Assembly: GCA_018814305.1 (NCBI GenBank)
Contig: JAHJAA010000041.1
Location: 1-34,383, forward strand
Length of the DNA: 34,383 bases
DNA from: Pseudomonadota bacterium
GTDB lineage: Bacteria; Desulfobacterota; Desulfobulbia; Desulfobulbales; JAGXFP01
Direction of reading: 5' to 3'
Positions within the stretch are counted from its first letter, which is position 1; each line of letters opens with the position of its first letter. A program made the translations under genes and the position numbers. Under the pieces are notes generated by a model. The model made no database searches. It was not told where the DNA came from and saw nothing but the letters and a program-made list of their open reading frames with translations. Below, one piece after another: positions 8,185 to 15,719 of the stretch.

Positions 8185-8321
8185 GTTAAATTGGTTAGAT
8201 CGGTTTGATTTGTTTAATTGGTTGGATTTGTTAACTGCATTTATAGCTCCGATCAAATTAATTCAATCACTAAACGTTTCCAGCGAGTCAAACCAACTCA
8301 ACCAGTCTAACCAATTAAACC
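8185..8321 (+). repeat. 9-nt-period intergenic repeat element, copy 3
   Basis: This is the clearest copy. Left arm units are GTTAAATTG (8185-8193), GTTAGATCG, GTTTGATTT, GTTTAATTG, GTTGGATTT and GTTAACTGC, six in register with no slips. After a 47-nt middle, right arm units AGTCAAACC (8286-8294), AACTCAACC, AGTCTAACC and AATTAAACC follow in register. Read as reverse complement, the right arm gives GGTT-led units similar to the left, so the whole can fold on itself. It fills the gap between the S1-like gene and hgcA and ends 9 nt before the hgcA ATG. Confidence 0.8.
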
Positions 8322-8330
8322 GTAACTAAT

Positions 8331-9491
8331 ATGAACCAGAATTCCTTCCCCATACTTCAAACCCTGCCCATGGAAAGTACCCCTTGCTGTGGATCGACCG
8401 GTTCACCGCCTGCGGACCCGAATGAGCGGCCTGGATACGCTCTCTGCCCCTATGTCGTGGGTTTCATGGAAACGGTGGTTGGGCCGGTACCTCGGGTTGC
8501 AACCAGCCTCACCTGGCGTGATGATAGCGGGACGGTGCGGGCTCGGTTGGGGCTCTCACGCGAGAACTACAGGATTTCCCCAGGTCTGTACTGTGTCGGT
8601 TATCCCAACGCCCTCTCGCCGATTCTGGTAACCGCCAACTATAAACTGACGTTTGATGCCCTCCGGTGTGAATTGGTTGGAATGAACTGCTGGATTTTGG
8701 CCCTTGATACCAGGGGGGTGAATGTCTGGTGCGCATCGGCCCACAAGACCTTTGGCACAGAGGAACTGGTTAGGCAGATCAAGCGGTGGCGGCTTTCCGA
8801 TCTGGTTGAGCATCAGGAGGTGATTGTCCCGCAACTTGGAGCAAGTGGCGTTTCCGCCCGGGATGTTAAGCAATGGACCGGGTTCAGGGTAACCTGGGGA
8901 CCTATTCGAGCAGCTGATCTGAGAACTTTTTTGCGAAACGACAAGAAGGCCTCAGCGGGGATGCGCCAGGTTACCTTCGATTGGTCGGACCGTCTAATTC
9001 TTTCACCGGTTGAACTGGTGCTGTTCTGGAAACCGACTGTGATCTTGTTGGTGGCTCTGCTGTTACTTTCAGGGATTGGTCCCGATATCTTTTCGGCGTC
9101 CACGGCTTGGCATCGCTGGCGTTTGATTGCCTCGGCCTACCTGGGGGGGCTGTTGACCGGCACGGTTGTGGTCCCAGTCCTTCTGCCCTGGCTTCCGTTC
9201 CGCTCGTTTTATCTGAAGGGACTGCTGGCCGCTTTGCCGGTTGGTCTGGGGCTGGTCTGGCCGTACTTTCGGAGTGGAGAGTCCTGGATTACCCCGGCTG
9301 GTCCACTTCTCCTCTGTTTTGCCGTTGCATCGTATGCTGCGATGAACTATACCGGAGCAACTCCTTATGCTTCACCATCGGGTGTGGAAAAAGAAATGCG
9401 TCATGCCATTCCGGTTCAGCTTTTCTTATTTGTCGGGGCATTATTTTGCTGGTTGATTGAGCCGTTTATGATCACGGTCGGAGGCTTGTAA
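8331..9491 (+). CDS. hgcA: Mercury methylation corrinoid protein HgcA
   Basis: HgcA carries the methyl-corrinoid that donates a methyl group to Hg(II), forming methylmercury at the cytoplasmic face of the inner membrane. The 386-residue product has the corrinoid-binding globular domain at about 55-220: VTANYKLTFDALR (100-112), LDTRGVNVWCASAHK with the cobalt-ligand Cys134, FGTEELVRQIK, and LPQLGAS-like QLGASGVSARDVK plus GPIRAADL. About five membrane helices follow (about 235-385), including the family signature NYTGATPYASPSGVEKEM. The cap-helix motif usually reads N(V/I)WCA(A/G)GK; here it is NVWCASAHK, keeping the essential Cys but replacing the G-K with A-H. The ATG at 8331 has no strong ribosome site. 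hgcB follows with a one-base overlap. The S1-like gene is upstream on the same strand. The call itself is firm; methylation activity is not proven by sequence. Confidence 0.95.
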   Translation: MNQNSFPILQTLPMESTPCCGSTGSPPADPNERPGYALCPYVVGFMETVVGPVPRVATSLTWRDDSGTVRARLGLSRENYRISPGLYCVGYPNALSPILVTANYKLTFDALRCELVGMNCWILALDTRGVNVWCASAHKTFGTEELVRQIKRWRLSDLVEHQEVIVPQLGASGVSARDVKQWTGFRVTWGPIRAADLRTFLRNDKKASAGMRQVTFDWSDRLILSPVELVLFWKPTVILLVALLLLSGIGPDIFSASTAWHRWRLIASAYLGGLLTGTVVVPVLLPWLPFRSFYLKGLLAALPVGLGLVWPYFRSGESWITPAGPLLLCFAVASYAAMNYTGATPYASPSGVEKEMRHAIPVQLFLFVGALFCWLIEPFMITVGGL

Positions 9492-9778
9492 TGGAAGCGT
9501 TTCGGTATATCCCCGGAGTTGTCACCTTGCAGCTCAAAGAGGTGCTGTGTGTTGGTTGCGGGGCCTGCGAGAGTGTTTGCCCCCATCAGGTCTTTCAGGT
9601 GGAAAATGGGAAGGCTCAGGTTCTGGATCGTGACGGCTGCATGGAGTGCGGGGCCTGTGTCAACAATTGCCCCACCAAGGCGCTTACGGTGAATCCAGGG
9701 GTGGGTTGCGCCTCATATATCATTCAGAAGTGGTGGATGAAGCTTCGTGGGGTTGAAGGGGAGATCACCTGCTGCTAA
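9491..9778 (+). CDS. hgcB: Mercury methylation ferredoxin HgcB
   Basis: HgcB is a 2[4Fe-4S] ferredoxin that delivers electrons to reduce the HgcA corrinoid and is thought to help deliver Hg(II). The 95-residue protein has two CX2CX2CX3C clusters (Cys20, 23, 26, 30 and Cys50, 53, 56, 60), the conserved Cys73 in VGCAS, and a C-terminal vicinal pair Cys94-Cys95. Length and all three extra cysteines match what is described for the functional Desulfovibrio protein. The start ATG overlaps the hgcA stop by one base (TAATG), with GGAGG 6 nt upstream, so the pair is translationally coupled. No clear intrinsic terminator is visible after it; it converges on the DUF2807 gene at 9818. Confidence 0.96.
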   Translation: MEAFRYIPGVVTLQLKEVLCVGCGACESVCPHQVFQVENGKAQVLDRDGCMECGACVNNCPTKALTVNPGVGCASYIIQKWWMKLRGVEGEITCC

Positions 9779-9817
9779 TTCCATTGTCCGCTCAGTTATT
9801 CCGCCCGATACGTTCCC

Positions 9818-10498
9818 TTATTCCATCTCATTCAGGCTCCCGATGCCGATAATTTCCTTGGTTATCACTTTTGGTTGGCCAAAGTAATTGATATCGGAGA
9901 TCCCGGTAATGGTCACCTTTAGCGTTTCTGATGCAAAAATATTCGACACCCCGTTACCCGACATCGTAATGGATACCTCCTTGGCTTTCAGTTCCTGGGC
10001 AATAAGTTCGCCGGAGCCAGGGATATCTGCGTCGAAGGATTGGGCAATTCCTTGGAGGGTGACATCACCGTTACCAGTAAACATCAGAGAGAATTTTCCG
10101 GTGTTGATGTTGGAGATCTTGATCGAATCAGAGCCCGCTGCAATCAGGGCGTAAAAACTGTTAACCTGAATGTTGAGCACTATTCCAATGTCGGAACAGA
10201 GCGGTCGTTCCGGATAGATGGTCATTTTACTGCCCTGGGATATGGTGGAGATCAAGGGAATCAGATTTTCGTCGGCGGTGATTGAAAGTTTCTGGGCCCG
10301 GGCACCGCTGGTGACATTGACGGTAAAATCGCCGGAAACCTCAAGGATTGCGAAAGGGGGAAGGGGTCTCTCCACCGTGGCAACAATCTCGTTACCCCGC
10401 TCACAATCATCATAGAGATTAGGGGTATAGGCGTGAGCGCCGGAAAGAGTGGCTATGAAAAAAAACAAGGTTGGGAGAAGTAGACGAAAGAACTTCAT
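9818..10498 (-). CDS. Exported DUF2807 (GIN-domain) protein
   Basis: The 226-residue product starts with a clear Sec signal peptide (MKFFRLLLPTLFFFIATLSGAHA, likely cleaved after AHA). The mature part is one GIN/DUF2807 domain, a beta-helix-like fold: an LEVSGDFTVNV strand, DENLIPLI, then repeated short strands with G-S-G/G-N-G turns (GSDSIKISN, GNGDVTLQG, GSGELIAQE, GNGVSNIFA). Such proteins are predicted envelope adhesion or scaffold domains of unknown function. An upstream GTG at 10510 would add four residues before the signal peptide, but ATG 10498 gives the better signal sequence. The ribosome binding site is weak. It converges with hgcB and follows rlmB by 52 bp on the same strand, so it may be read through from the rlmB unit. 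Confidence 0.8.
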   Translation of the reverse strand: MKFFRLLLPTLFFFIATLSGAHAYTPNLYDDCERGNEIVATVERPLPPFAILEVSGDFTVNVTSGARAQKLSITADENLIPLISTISQGSKMTIYPERPLCSDIGIVLNIQVNSFYALIAAGSDSIKISNINTGKFSLMFTGNGDVTLQGIAQSFDADIPGSGELIAQELKAKEVSITMSGNGVSNIFASETLKVTITGISDINYFGQPKVITKEIIGIGSLNEME

Positions 10499-10550
10499 GA
10501 TTAGATGCACTCAATTTACTGATTAGCTTGTCGTTATCGCCTCTAAGGGG

Positions 10551-11300
10551 CTACGCAAGCCTGCGCTGCCGGGCAATTTCAAAAAGAATGATTCCGGCGG
10601 CGACGGCTGCGTTGAGCGAATTGATTCTTCCGGGCATGGGTATCATGACCAGATGATCACAACTTTTGCGTACTAATGGGCGGATTCCTTTCCCCTCCGC
10701 TCCTATAACAATACACACGGGACCGGAAAAGTCATCATCATAAATGGTTTTTTTTGCCTCTCCGTCGGCCCCGTAAATCCAAAATCCCGCAGATTTGAGT
10801 TTTTTCAGGCTATCGGTAAGGTTGGTTACCCTGGCGATTTTGATGTGGGCGAGGGCTCCAGCCGACACTTTGGCTGCGGCCCCGTTTAAAGGGGCCGTTC
10901 GATCCCGGGGCAGGATAACCCCGGCGGCCCCGGCTGCGGCTGCCGAACGGATTATGGCGCCGAGATTGTGGGGATCCTGGATGCTGTCCAGGGCAACGAA
11001 AAATGGCGCTGACTCTTCCTTGGCGGCCAGACGGAGTAGCTCATCCAGGTCCATAACCTGGGGCTCGGCCAGGATGGCGCAGACCCCTTGGTGGTTCGGG
11101 GCGTCCTGGCCGGTCAGAGGGAGGTGGCCGACCAACTGAACCGAAACCTGCTTTTCTCTGGCCAGCTCTGCAATTCGCTGAAGTTTTGCCGAAGTTCCAG
11201 GTCGCAGGATACTGATCGAGCGGATCTGTTCCGGTTGATTGATCAGGAATTCGAGAACCGGATGGATCCCCCAGATCGGTTGCAAAGGGTGGTCAGACAT
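10551..11300 (-). CDS. rlmB: 23S rRNA (guanosine-2'-O-)-methyltransferase RlmB
   Basis: A SpoU/TrmH-type SAM-dependent methyltransferase of 249 residues that 2'-O-methylates a guanosine in 23S rRNA. The N-terminal substrate-binding domain starts with IWGIHPVLEFL. The trefoil-knot catalytic domain has motif 1 SIQDPHNLGAIIRSA, motif 2 VIGAEGKGIRPLVR, and motif 3 IPMPGRINSLNAAVAAGIILFE; the last is usually SLN(V/A)SVA, so only small changes. The frame stays open upstream to 11438, but that part overlaps gmk and looks nothing like RlmB. The ATG at 11300 overlaps the gmk stop and gives the normal family length. The gene ends the yicC-remA-gmk-rlmB block. Confidence 0.9.
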   Translation of the reverse strand: MSDHPLQPIWGIHPVLEFLINQPEQIRSISILRPGTSAKLQRIAELAREKQVSVQLVGHLPLTGQDAPNHQGVCAILAEPQVMDLDELLRLAAKEESAPFFVALDSIQDPHNLGAIIRSAAAAGAAGVILPRDRTAPLNGAAAKVSAGALAHIKIARVTNLTDSLKKLKSAGFWIYGADGEAKKTIYDDDFSGPVCIVIGAEGKGIRPLVRKSCDHLVMIPMPGRINSLNAAVAAGIILFEIARQRRLA

Positions 11301-11922
11301 CGTTGGCATTCGCTTCGATGAGGACAGGAAGCGGGGCGCCGGAACGGAGTCGGCCGGACCTGCTTCGCTCCGCCAGGATGACTGCTTTGACCATCTCAAT
11401 CGCCTCGTCAAGCACATCGTTGACAATAATATGATCATACCGGTGCATATCAGCCATTTCGGTGATGGCGTTGTGAAGGCGGAGCCGAATGGTTTCAGGT
11501 GAATCAGTGGCGCGGCCGGTCAGGCGGTTACGCAATGCATCCAGAGAGGGCGGAGCAATAAAAATCGATATTGAAGGAATTTCCATGCTTTCCCGAACCT
11601 GTCTGGCGCCCTGGACATCAATATCGAGCAGGACATCAACCCCTGCGTTTAATTGATCGGTTACGGATTTTCTGCTGGTGCCGTAGAAGTTGTCATGAAC
11701 CTCGGCCCATTCGAGAAAGGCCTGAGCTTGGAGCATCTCCTGGAAGTAAGAGCGGGTCACAAAATGGTAATCCGTGCCGTCGATTTCACCGGTTCGAGCC
11801 TGACGGGTGGTATGGGAGACCGAGAAACCAAGGGCGGGAAGCGCGGCCATGATTTTCTTGAGAATGGTGGTCTTCCCTGCCCCCGATGGGGCCGAAATGA
11901 TAAAAAGTGCGCCGTGTTTCAT
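11293..11922 (-). CDS. gmk: Guanylate kinase
   Basis: Converts GMP to GDP with ATP in the cytoplasm. The 209-residue protein has the P-loop [10 protein letters not shown] (about 11-20) and the GMP-binding segment [20 protein letters not shown] (about 36-55), plus [13 protein letters not shown] and FIAPPS, all diagnostic. Length is normal (about 205). Its ATG overlaps the remA stop by four bases (ATGA), and its stop overlaps rlmB by 8 bases, so it is embedded in a translationally coupled unit. The yicC-remA-gmk order is standard in deltaproteobacteria and Firmicutes. Nothing unusual is seen apart from an A before PSGAGK where G is more common. Confidence 0.97.
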   Translation of the reverse strand: MKHGALFIISAPSGAGKTTILKKIMAALPALGFSVSHTTRQARTGEIDGTDYHFVTRSYFQEMLQAQAFLEWAEVHDNFYGTSRKSVTDQLNAGVDVLLDIDVQGARQVRESMEIPSISIFIAPPSLDALRNRLTGRATDSPETIRLRLHNAITEMADMHRYDHIIVNDVLDEAIEMVKAVILAERSRSGRLRSGAPLPVLIEANANDV

Positions 11923-12200
11923 ACCGGATCCTCGTCAAGCTTAGGATTGGTCAAGGAGGCTGCAGAAAAACGCTGGGTGAGGGTTTCCGGCTGGACCGAA
12001 GAGAGAATCACATGTCCACTGTCCATGACGATAATGGAGCGGGTCCGACGGCCTTCGGTTACGTCCACCAATTTTTTCTGGTCCCGGGCCTCATCTTTAA
12101 GCTTTTTCATCGGCGAGGATTTGGGATTCACCACTGCGATAACCCGCCCGGCCACCACGGAATTACCAAAGCCGATATTAATCAGTCGTTGATCTGTCAT
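11919..12200 (-). CDS. remA: RemA-family (DUF370) regulatory protein
   Basis: A 93-residue DUF370 protein. The conserved core is [32 protein letters not shown], followed by [18 protein letters not shown]. In Bacillus, RemA is a DNA-binding activator of biofilm matrix genes and forms oligomeric rings; the role in Gram-negative anaerobes is not established, so the symbol marks family only. The C-terminal ten residues extend beyond the usual domain end and overlap the gmk start by four bases. Position between yicC and gmk is the usual one. Confidence 0.9.
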   Translation of the reverse strand: MTDQRLINIGFGNSVVAGRVIAVVNPKSSPMKKLKDEARDQKKLVDVTEGRRTRSIIVMDSGHVILSSVQPETLTQRFSAASLTNPKLDEDPV

Positions 12201-12220
12201 AATGTGATACCTGTATGAAG

Positions 12221-13108
12221 TTATTCGATGTTCTGTACCTGCTCCCGCATTTTTTCTATTTCGTTTTTTGCCTCAACGGTTAAATGGGCCACTTCGGCGT
12301 TGGAAATCTTCGAGGCAAGGGTGTTGACCTCACGGAGGAATTCCTGAAGGAGGAAATCGAGTTTTCGGCCGTTTGGTTCAACTTGATCGAGAAAGAGATC
12401 AAATTGTCGGAGATGGCTGCGGAGGCGGACCAGTTCTTCGGTGACGTCCAATCGATCCACCAGCATGGCCACTTCCTGGGCCAGGCGGATTTCATCCAGC
12501 TTGACGTCTCCCAGCAGGATCTCCAAGCGCTCCTTGAGGGCGGTCTTTTTGGCCTCAGCCAGTTCAGGAATCATAGTCTCGATGGAGTCGGCTGAATGGG
12601 TAATGATCTGGAGCCGATTCCGCAGGTCATGACGGAGGTGACTGCCTTCCGTGAGCCGCATGCTATGGGCGTTGGCCAGGGCTGATTCCAGAGCCGGATG
12701 GATCATCTCATTCCAGATGGCGTCAAGGTCTTCCTCCTGCTCTTCCGGGACGATGATGTCGGGATATCGGGTCAGAAGATCAATGGTCGGCGGTGACTCG
12801 GGTAGAAGCTCCGTTTGAATTTGTTTCAAACAGTTGAGATATTGGCGGGCCATTTCCAGGTCCGCCTTCAGGCGGATGGTTCCGGAGCGACCACCGGCAG
12901 GAGTAAGGGTCACCTCAATATGGCCCCTTGAATAGGCTTTCCCTACGAGTTTCCGGATCCGTTCTTCCAGACCGGCGTATTTTCGGGGGAGTTTGATTTT
13001 GATATCACAAAAGCGGTGATTGACTGATTTGATCTCGGCAACCCAGGTCCGTTCGCCAACCTGATGCTCACCCCGGCCGAAAGAGGTCATGCTTAAAACG
13101 CCGTTCAT
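12221..13108 (-). CDS. yicC: YicC/YloC-family endoribonuclease
   Basis: A 295-residue member of the YicC family, shown in E. coli and Bacillus to be an endoribonuclease linked to small-RNA turnover. It has the signature start [10 protein letters not shown], then [22 protein letters not shown] (about 25-46), the basic helix SRGHIEVTL, and the acidic C-terminal block [26 protein letters not shown] with [19 protein letters not shown] (about 235-285). These include the conserved Glu/Asp residues thought to bind metal. Its ATG at 13108 overlaps the stop of the upstream kinase (ATGA), so it is coupled to it; a second Met at residue 7 is possible. The downstream remA begins after 20 bp. Confidence 0.95.
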   Translation of the reverse strand: MNGVLSMTSFGRGEHQVGERTWVAEIKSVNHRFCDIKIKLPRKYAGLEERIRKLVGKAYSRGHIEVTLTPAGGRSGTIRLKADLEMARQYLNCLKQIQTELLPESPPTIDLLTRYPDIIVPEEQEEDLDAIWNEMIHPALESALANAHSMRLTEGSHLRHDLRNRLQIITHSADSIETMIPELAEAKKTALKERLEILLGDVKLDEIRLAQEVAMLVDRLDVTEELVRLRSHLRQFDLFLDQVEPNGRKLDFLLQEFLREVNTLASKISNAEVAHLTVEAKNEIEKMREQVQNIE

Positions 13109-14091
13109 CGCATTGCTCCAAGAATTTCTTCCGGGGTTGCGGTTGCTGTCCCCAGTTTTCCGACCACTATGCCTGCTGCGTAGTTGGCCAGAGTTGCTGC
13201 TTCCTTAAAGGTCAAGCCTGCTGCAACGCCCAGGGCAAGAGTGGCCACCACTGTATCGCCGGCCCCGGTTACATCAAAGACCTCGCGGGCTACCGTGGGG
13301 ATACTGAATGGTGGTTGGTTTTGGCTGAACAGGGTCATTCCCGACTCGCCCCTGGTGATCAACAGGGCCTTACACTTCAGGTCCTCTTGAATCCGGCGGG
13401 CGGCCTCCATGAGACTTTCCTCGTCGACAATGGCCATGCCGGCCATGAGTGCTGCTTCATGGTGGTTTGGAGTAAGAATCGTCGTACCCCGAAAACGATC
13501 GATTTGCTTGGGTTTTGGGTCGACGATGACCGGCATGGAAGGCCGTTGGGCCAGTAACTCCATGAGTCGGGTCATTAAGGTTTGACTCACCAAACCTTTG
13601 TCGTAATCGGAGATGATAACCGCCTGGAAAGTTTCGATGTTTTCTTCGAGATAGCGGAGCAGGGAAGCTAGAGTTTCCTTGGGGATGGCATCGGTTTTTT
13701 CTCGGTCAAAACGGACAACCTGTTGATGCTGGGCGATGATTCTTGTCTTCTTGGTGGTAGGTCGATCCGGTGCCTGGATGACGCCCTGGGTGGATGAACC
13801 GAGCCCTTCGATGAGGCTCCGGAGATGCTCTCCCATGATATCTTGGCCGACAATGCCGCAGAGGGAGGCCTGTCCGCCCAGGCTGTAGATGTTGTTGAGA
13901 ACGTTGGCACCACCACCAAGCAGCAGGCTTTCTCTGGTAACATTCACCACCGGCACCGGGGCTTCGGGGGAGATCCGGGTGACGGTCCCCCAGATGAAGT
14001 GATCGACGATGATATCACCAATCACAAGGATTTTTGTCTGTTTGAATTTGGGCAGGACCTGCCTGAGACGATCGCTATTCAATGTTTGCAC
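13105..14091 (-). CDS. rfaE1: D-glycero-beta-D-manno-heptose-7-phosphate kinase (kinase domain only)
   Basis: A PfkB/ribokinase-fold kinase of 328 residues that phosphorylates heptose-7-phosphate to the 1,7-bisphosphate in ADP-heptose synthesis for LPS core. Motifs: IGDIIVDHFIWGTVTRISPEAPVPVVNV at about 24-51, GGGANVLNNIYSLGG, KTRIIAQHQQVVRFDRE, and the catalytic DVTGAGDTVVATLALG near 271-286. It has only the kinase half of HldE; the nucleotidyltransferase half must be a separate gene outside this window. The start overlaps the GT9-like glycosyltransferase stop by 17 bases, and its stop overlaps yicC by four, giving a tight LPS-to-housekeeping operon on the minus strand. Confidence 0.93.
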   Translation of the reverse strand: MQTLNSDRLRQVLPKFKQTKILVIGDIIVDHFIWGTVTRISPEAPVPVVNVTRESLLLGGGANVLNNIYSLGGQASLCGIVGQDIMGEHLRSLIEGLGSSTQGVIQAPDRPTTKKTRIIAQHQQVVRFDREKTDAIPKETLASLLRYLEENIETFQAVIISDYDKGLVSQTLMTRLMELLAQRPSMPVIVDPKPKQIDRFRGTTILTPNHHEAALMAGMAIVDEESLMEAARRIQEDLKCKALLITRGESGMTLFSQNQPPFSIPTVAREVFDVTGAGDTVVATLALGVAAGLTFKEAATLANYAAGIVVGKLGTATATPEEILGAMR

Positions 14092-15613
14092 CGAAGGGTT
14101 CTGTTTGCTTGGGATTTATGGTATTCAGAATTTTATCGATAATAGCGGCCATCATGAGCGGCGGATGGTCCGGGCCGGGCGCCACCGGGATGACCGTAAC
14201 CGGATTGTTTTTTGTCCATGGAGTCCACCGATGGATAAATCGTTCATTGGGAGCTCCGGCAAAAACGGTGATTGTTTCAATCCCGGCTGCTGCGGCGAGA
14301 TGTTGGCCGCAGGAGTCATAGCCGATATACGTATCCACCTGCCCAGCCATGGCTGCAAGTCCGCCGATGGAAGATTCGAATCCAACCAGTCCATGATTGA
14401 TCACCTGTCTGGGGGGCATGGAGTGGTGATCTGAAAGGAGGTCGGTGGGAGTTCCCTTTATCCCGATGGTTTTGAGCAATTTTTCGACCCTGATCTTTTC
14501 CTCCGATCCTGTTCCCATGTCAAGAAGAATAATTGTTTTGTCCCAATTCAACAACCGGGTAAGCAGCTCTTCTTCAAAAGGATCCCCCAGTCTCTTGCGC
14601 GGATTACCGCCGACCCCGAAGTTGATCAGTAAAAGATTTCGGCACCCTTGATCCCTGAAGGTTCGGCAGAGAAGCGCGCTTGATGTTCTCAAGGAGTGGG
14701 GAGGGCAGACTTGGGGCGAGTGATCAGCCGATTCGTTGAGGAGAAGGTTGAGCCACCGGTTCACAGCCAGGGAAAGGGAGTATGGTTCTAGGGCCTGGCC
14801 AAAGGACCTGGAGTTGAAGTGAAAGGTGTATGGGGTCGGTAGTAGGGGTAATAAGCCTAATTGGGTGAGTCGTGAATCCGGATCGAAGAGTAAGGTCGTC
14901 CCGGCCGGGGTATTTCCGATTTGTTGCTGAATGAGTTCCGCCAGTTGGGGCCAAAAGAGAATCCGTTCATCCAGATTCCCCTGGCGGTTGACCTCGAAAA
15001 GAGAGGCGGAAATGTGGGGGCAATCATGAAACATTATGCCAAGATGGGCCGGGCCCACCAAGATCACTTGGGCATTGGGGAAGGAAGCGGATAAACGGTG
15101 GGCCATGATTGAAGTGATGGCAATATCGGCACCCGAGGTGACCCGGGAAGGAATGAAAATTTTAGTAACCGTTTTTTTCCACAACTTAGGGATGGGAGGT
15201 TGGTTGGTCACCTTTTCCCAACGGAGGATCAGGTCTGACTCGTTATAGAGTTGCCAGTGGTCAAGGAGCTGTGAAAAAACCGTTTCCCGAGGGCGGCGGC
15301 CGACCTGATGGATGAGTCGGGCCAAGACCATATTGCCGGTCCGGGTGGAGGCTGGTTGAAAGTCATCACTGAGCGGTTCGATGATCCGATGGTACAGGGC
15401 GGCAACCGCCGGAAGGGATATACTGGAATTCTCGGCCAGGGCGAGTCGGCAGAGCAGGTCGACATAAATCAGGTTTTCCGGACTTTCCCGTTGGGTGGCA
15501 TCCATGAAGGAAATAGCCGCAGCCTGGGTGATTTGATCCACAGGATGACGGGAACGGGACAGTTCCTCGTCCGCCAAGAGTTGTCGGGCCGCATTGGGAG
15601 TTAGTGTGAGCAA
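14075..15613 (-). CDS. GT9-like glycosyltransferase (heptosyltransferase family)
   Basis: A GT-B-fold glycosyltransferase of about 512 residues. The C-terminal half fits family GT9: ADIAITSIMAHRLSASFPNAQVILVGP (about 182-208) resembles the donor-side GDxLLTTPLxxALRxxFP pattern, and YIGYDSCGQHLAAAAGIETITVFAGAPNERF is the acceptor-side variant of GNDSGPMHLAAALG. The N-terminal 150 residues are helical and not recognisable, which makes the protein longer than a standard 340-residue heptosyltransferase. It neighbours the heptose kinase, so a lipopolysaccharide or other heptose-glycan role is likely, but the sugar is unproven. The start is uncertain: TTG 15613 has no ribosome binding site, and the frame runs upstream into the GTGAGG repeat element. 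Confidence 0.75.
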   Translation of the reverse strand: MLTLTPNAARQLLADEELSRSRHPVDQITQAAAISFMDATQRESPENLIYVDLLCRLALAENSSISLPAVAALYHRIIEPLSDDFQPASTRTGNMVLARLIHQVGRRPRETVFSQLLDHWQLYNESDLILRWEKVTNQPPIPKLWKKTVTKIFIPSRVTSGADIAITSIMAHRLSASFPNAQVILVGPAHLGIMFHDCPHISASLFEVNRQGNLDERILFWPQLAELIQQQIGNTPAGTTLLFDPDSRLTQLGLLPLLPTPYTFHFNSRSFGQALEPYSLSLAVNRWLNLLLNESADHSPQVCPPHSLRTSSALLCRTFRDQGCRNLLLINFGVGGNPRKRLGDPFEEELLTRLLNWDKTIILLDMGTGSEEKIRVEKLLKTIGIKGTPTDLLSDHHSMPPRQVINHGLVGFESSIGGLAAMAGQVDTYIGYDSCGQHLAAAAGIETITVFAGAPNERFIHRWTPWTKNNPVTVIPVAPGPDHPPLMMAAIIDKILNTINPKQTEPFGANIE

Positions 15614-15633
15614 GGGGGTTCCATTTGAAAGAT

Positions 15634-15709
15634 AGTGAGGGGTGAGGTGTGAGGAGTAAGGGGTGAGGAGTGTTTTTGTTCAGTTACCCCTTACTCCTCA
15701 CACCTCACC
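15634..15709. repeat. GTGAGG-heptad hairpin, copy 1
   Basis: Five heptads in register (AGTGAGG, GGTGAGG, TGTGAGG, AGTAAGG, GGTGAGG; 15634-15668) are followed by a loop and a complementary arm at 15686-15709. Positions 15641-15664 and 15686-15709 are perfect reverse complements over 24 bp, enclosing a 21-nt loop that contains TTTTT. It separates the GT9-like gene from the stop of the rhodanese-heme gene, both on the minus strand, where it could act as a terminator or RNA-end stabiliser. A related element lies at 19923-20023. Confidence 0.9.
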
Positions 15710-15719
15710 AAGAGTTATC

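Noticed and set aside
5168-8330. Cobalamin riboswitch before the CobD-like gene or hgcA
   Set aside because: I could not find a B12-box-like core; the gaps are filled by the 9-nt elements or are too short.
11301-11438. Longer N-terminus of RlmB
   Set aside because: It overlaps gmk, reads as low-complexity basic sequence and is absent from the family.
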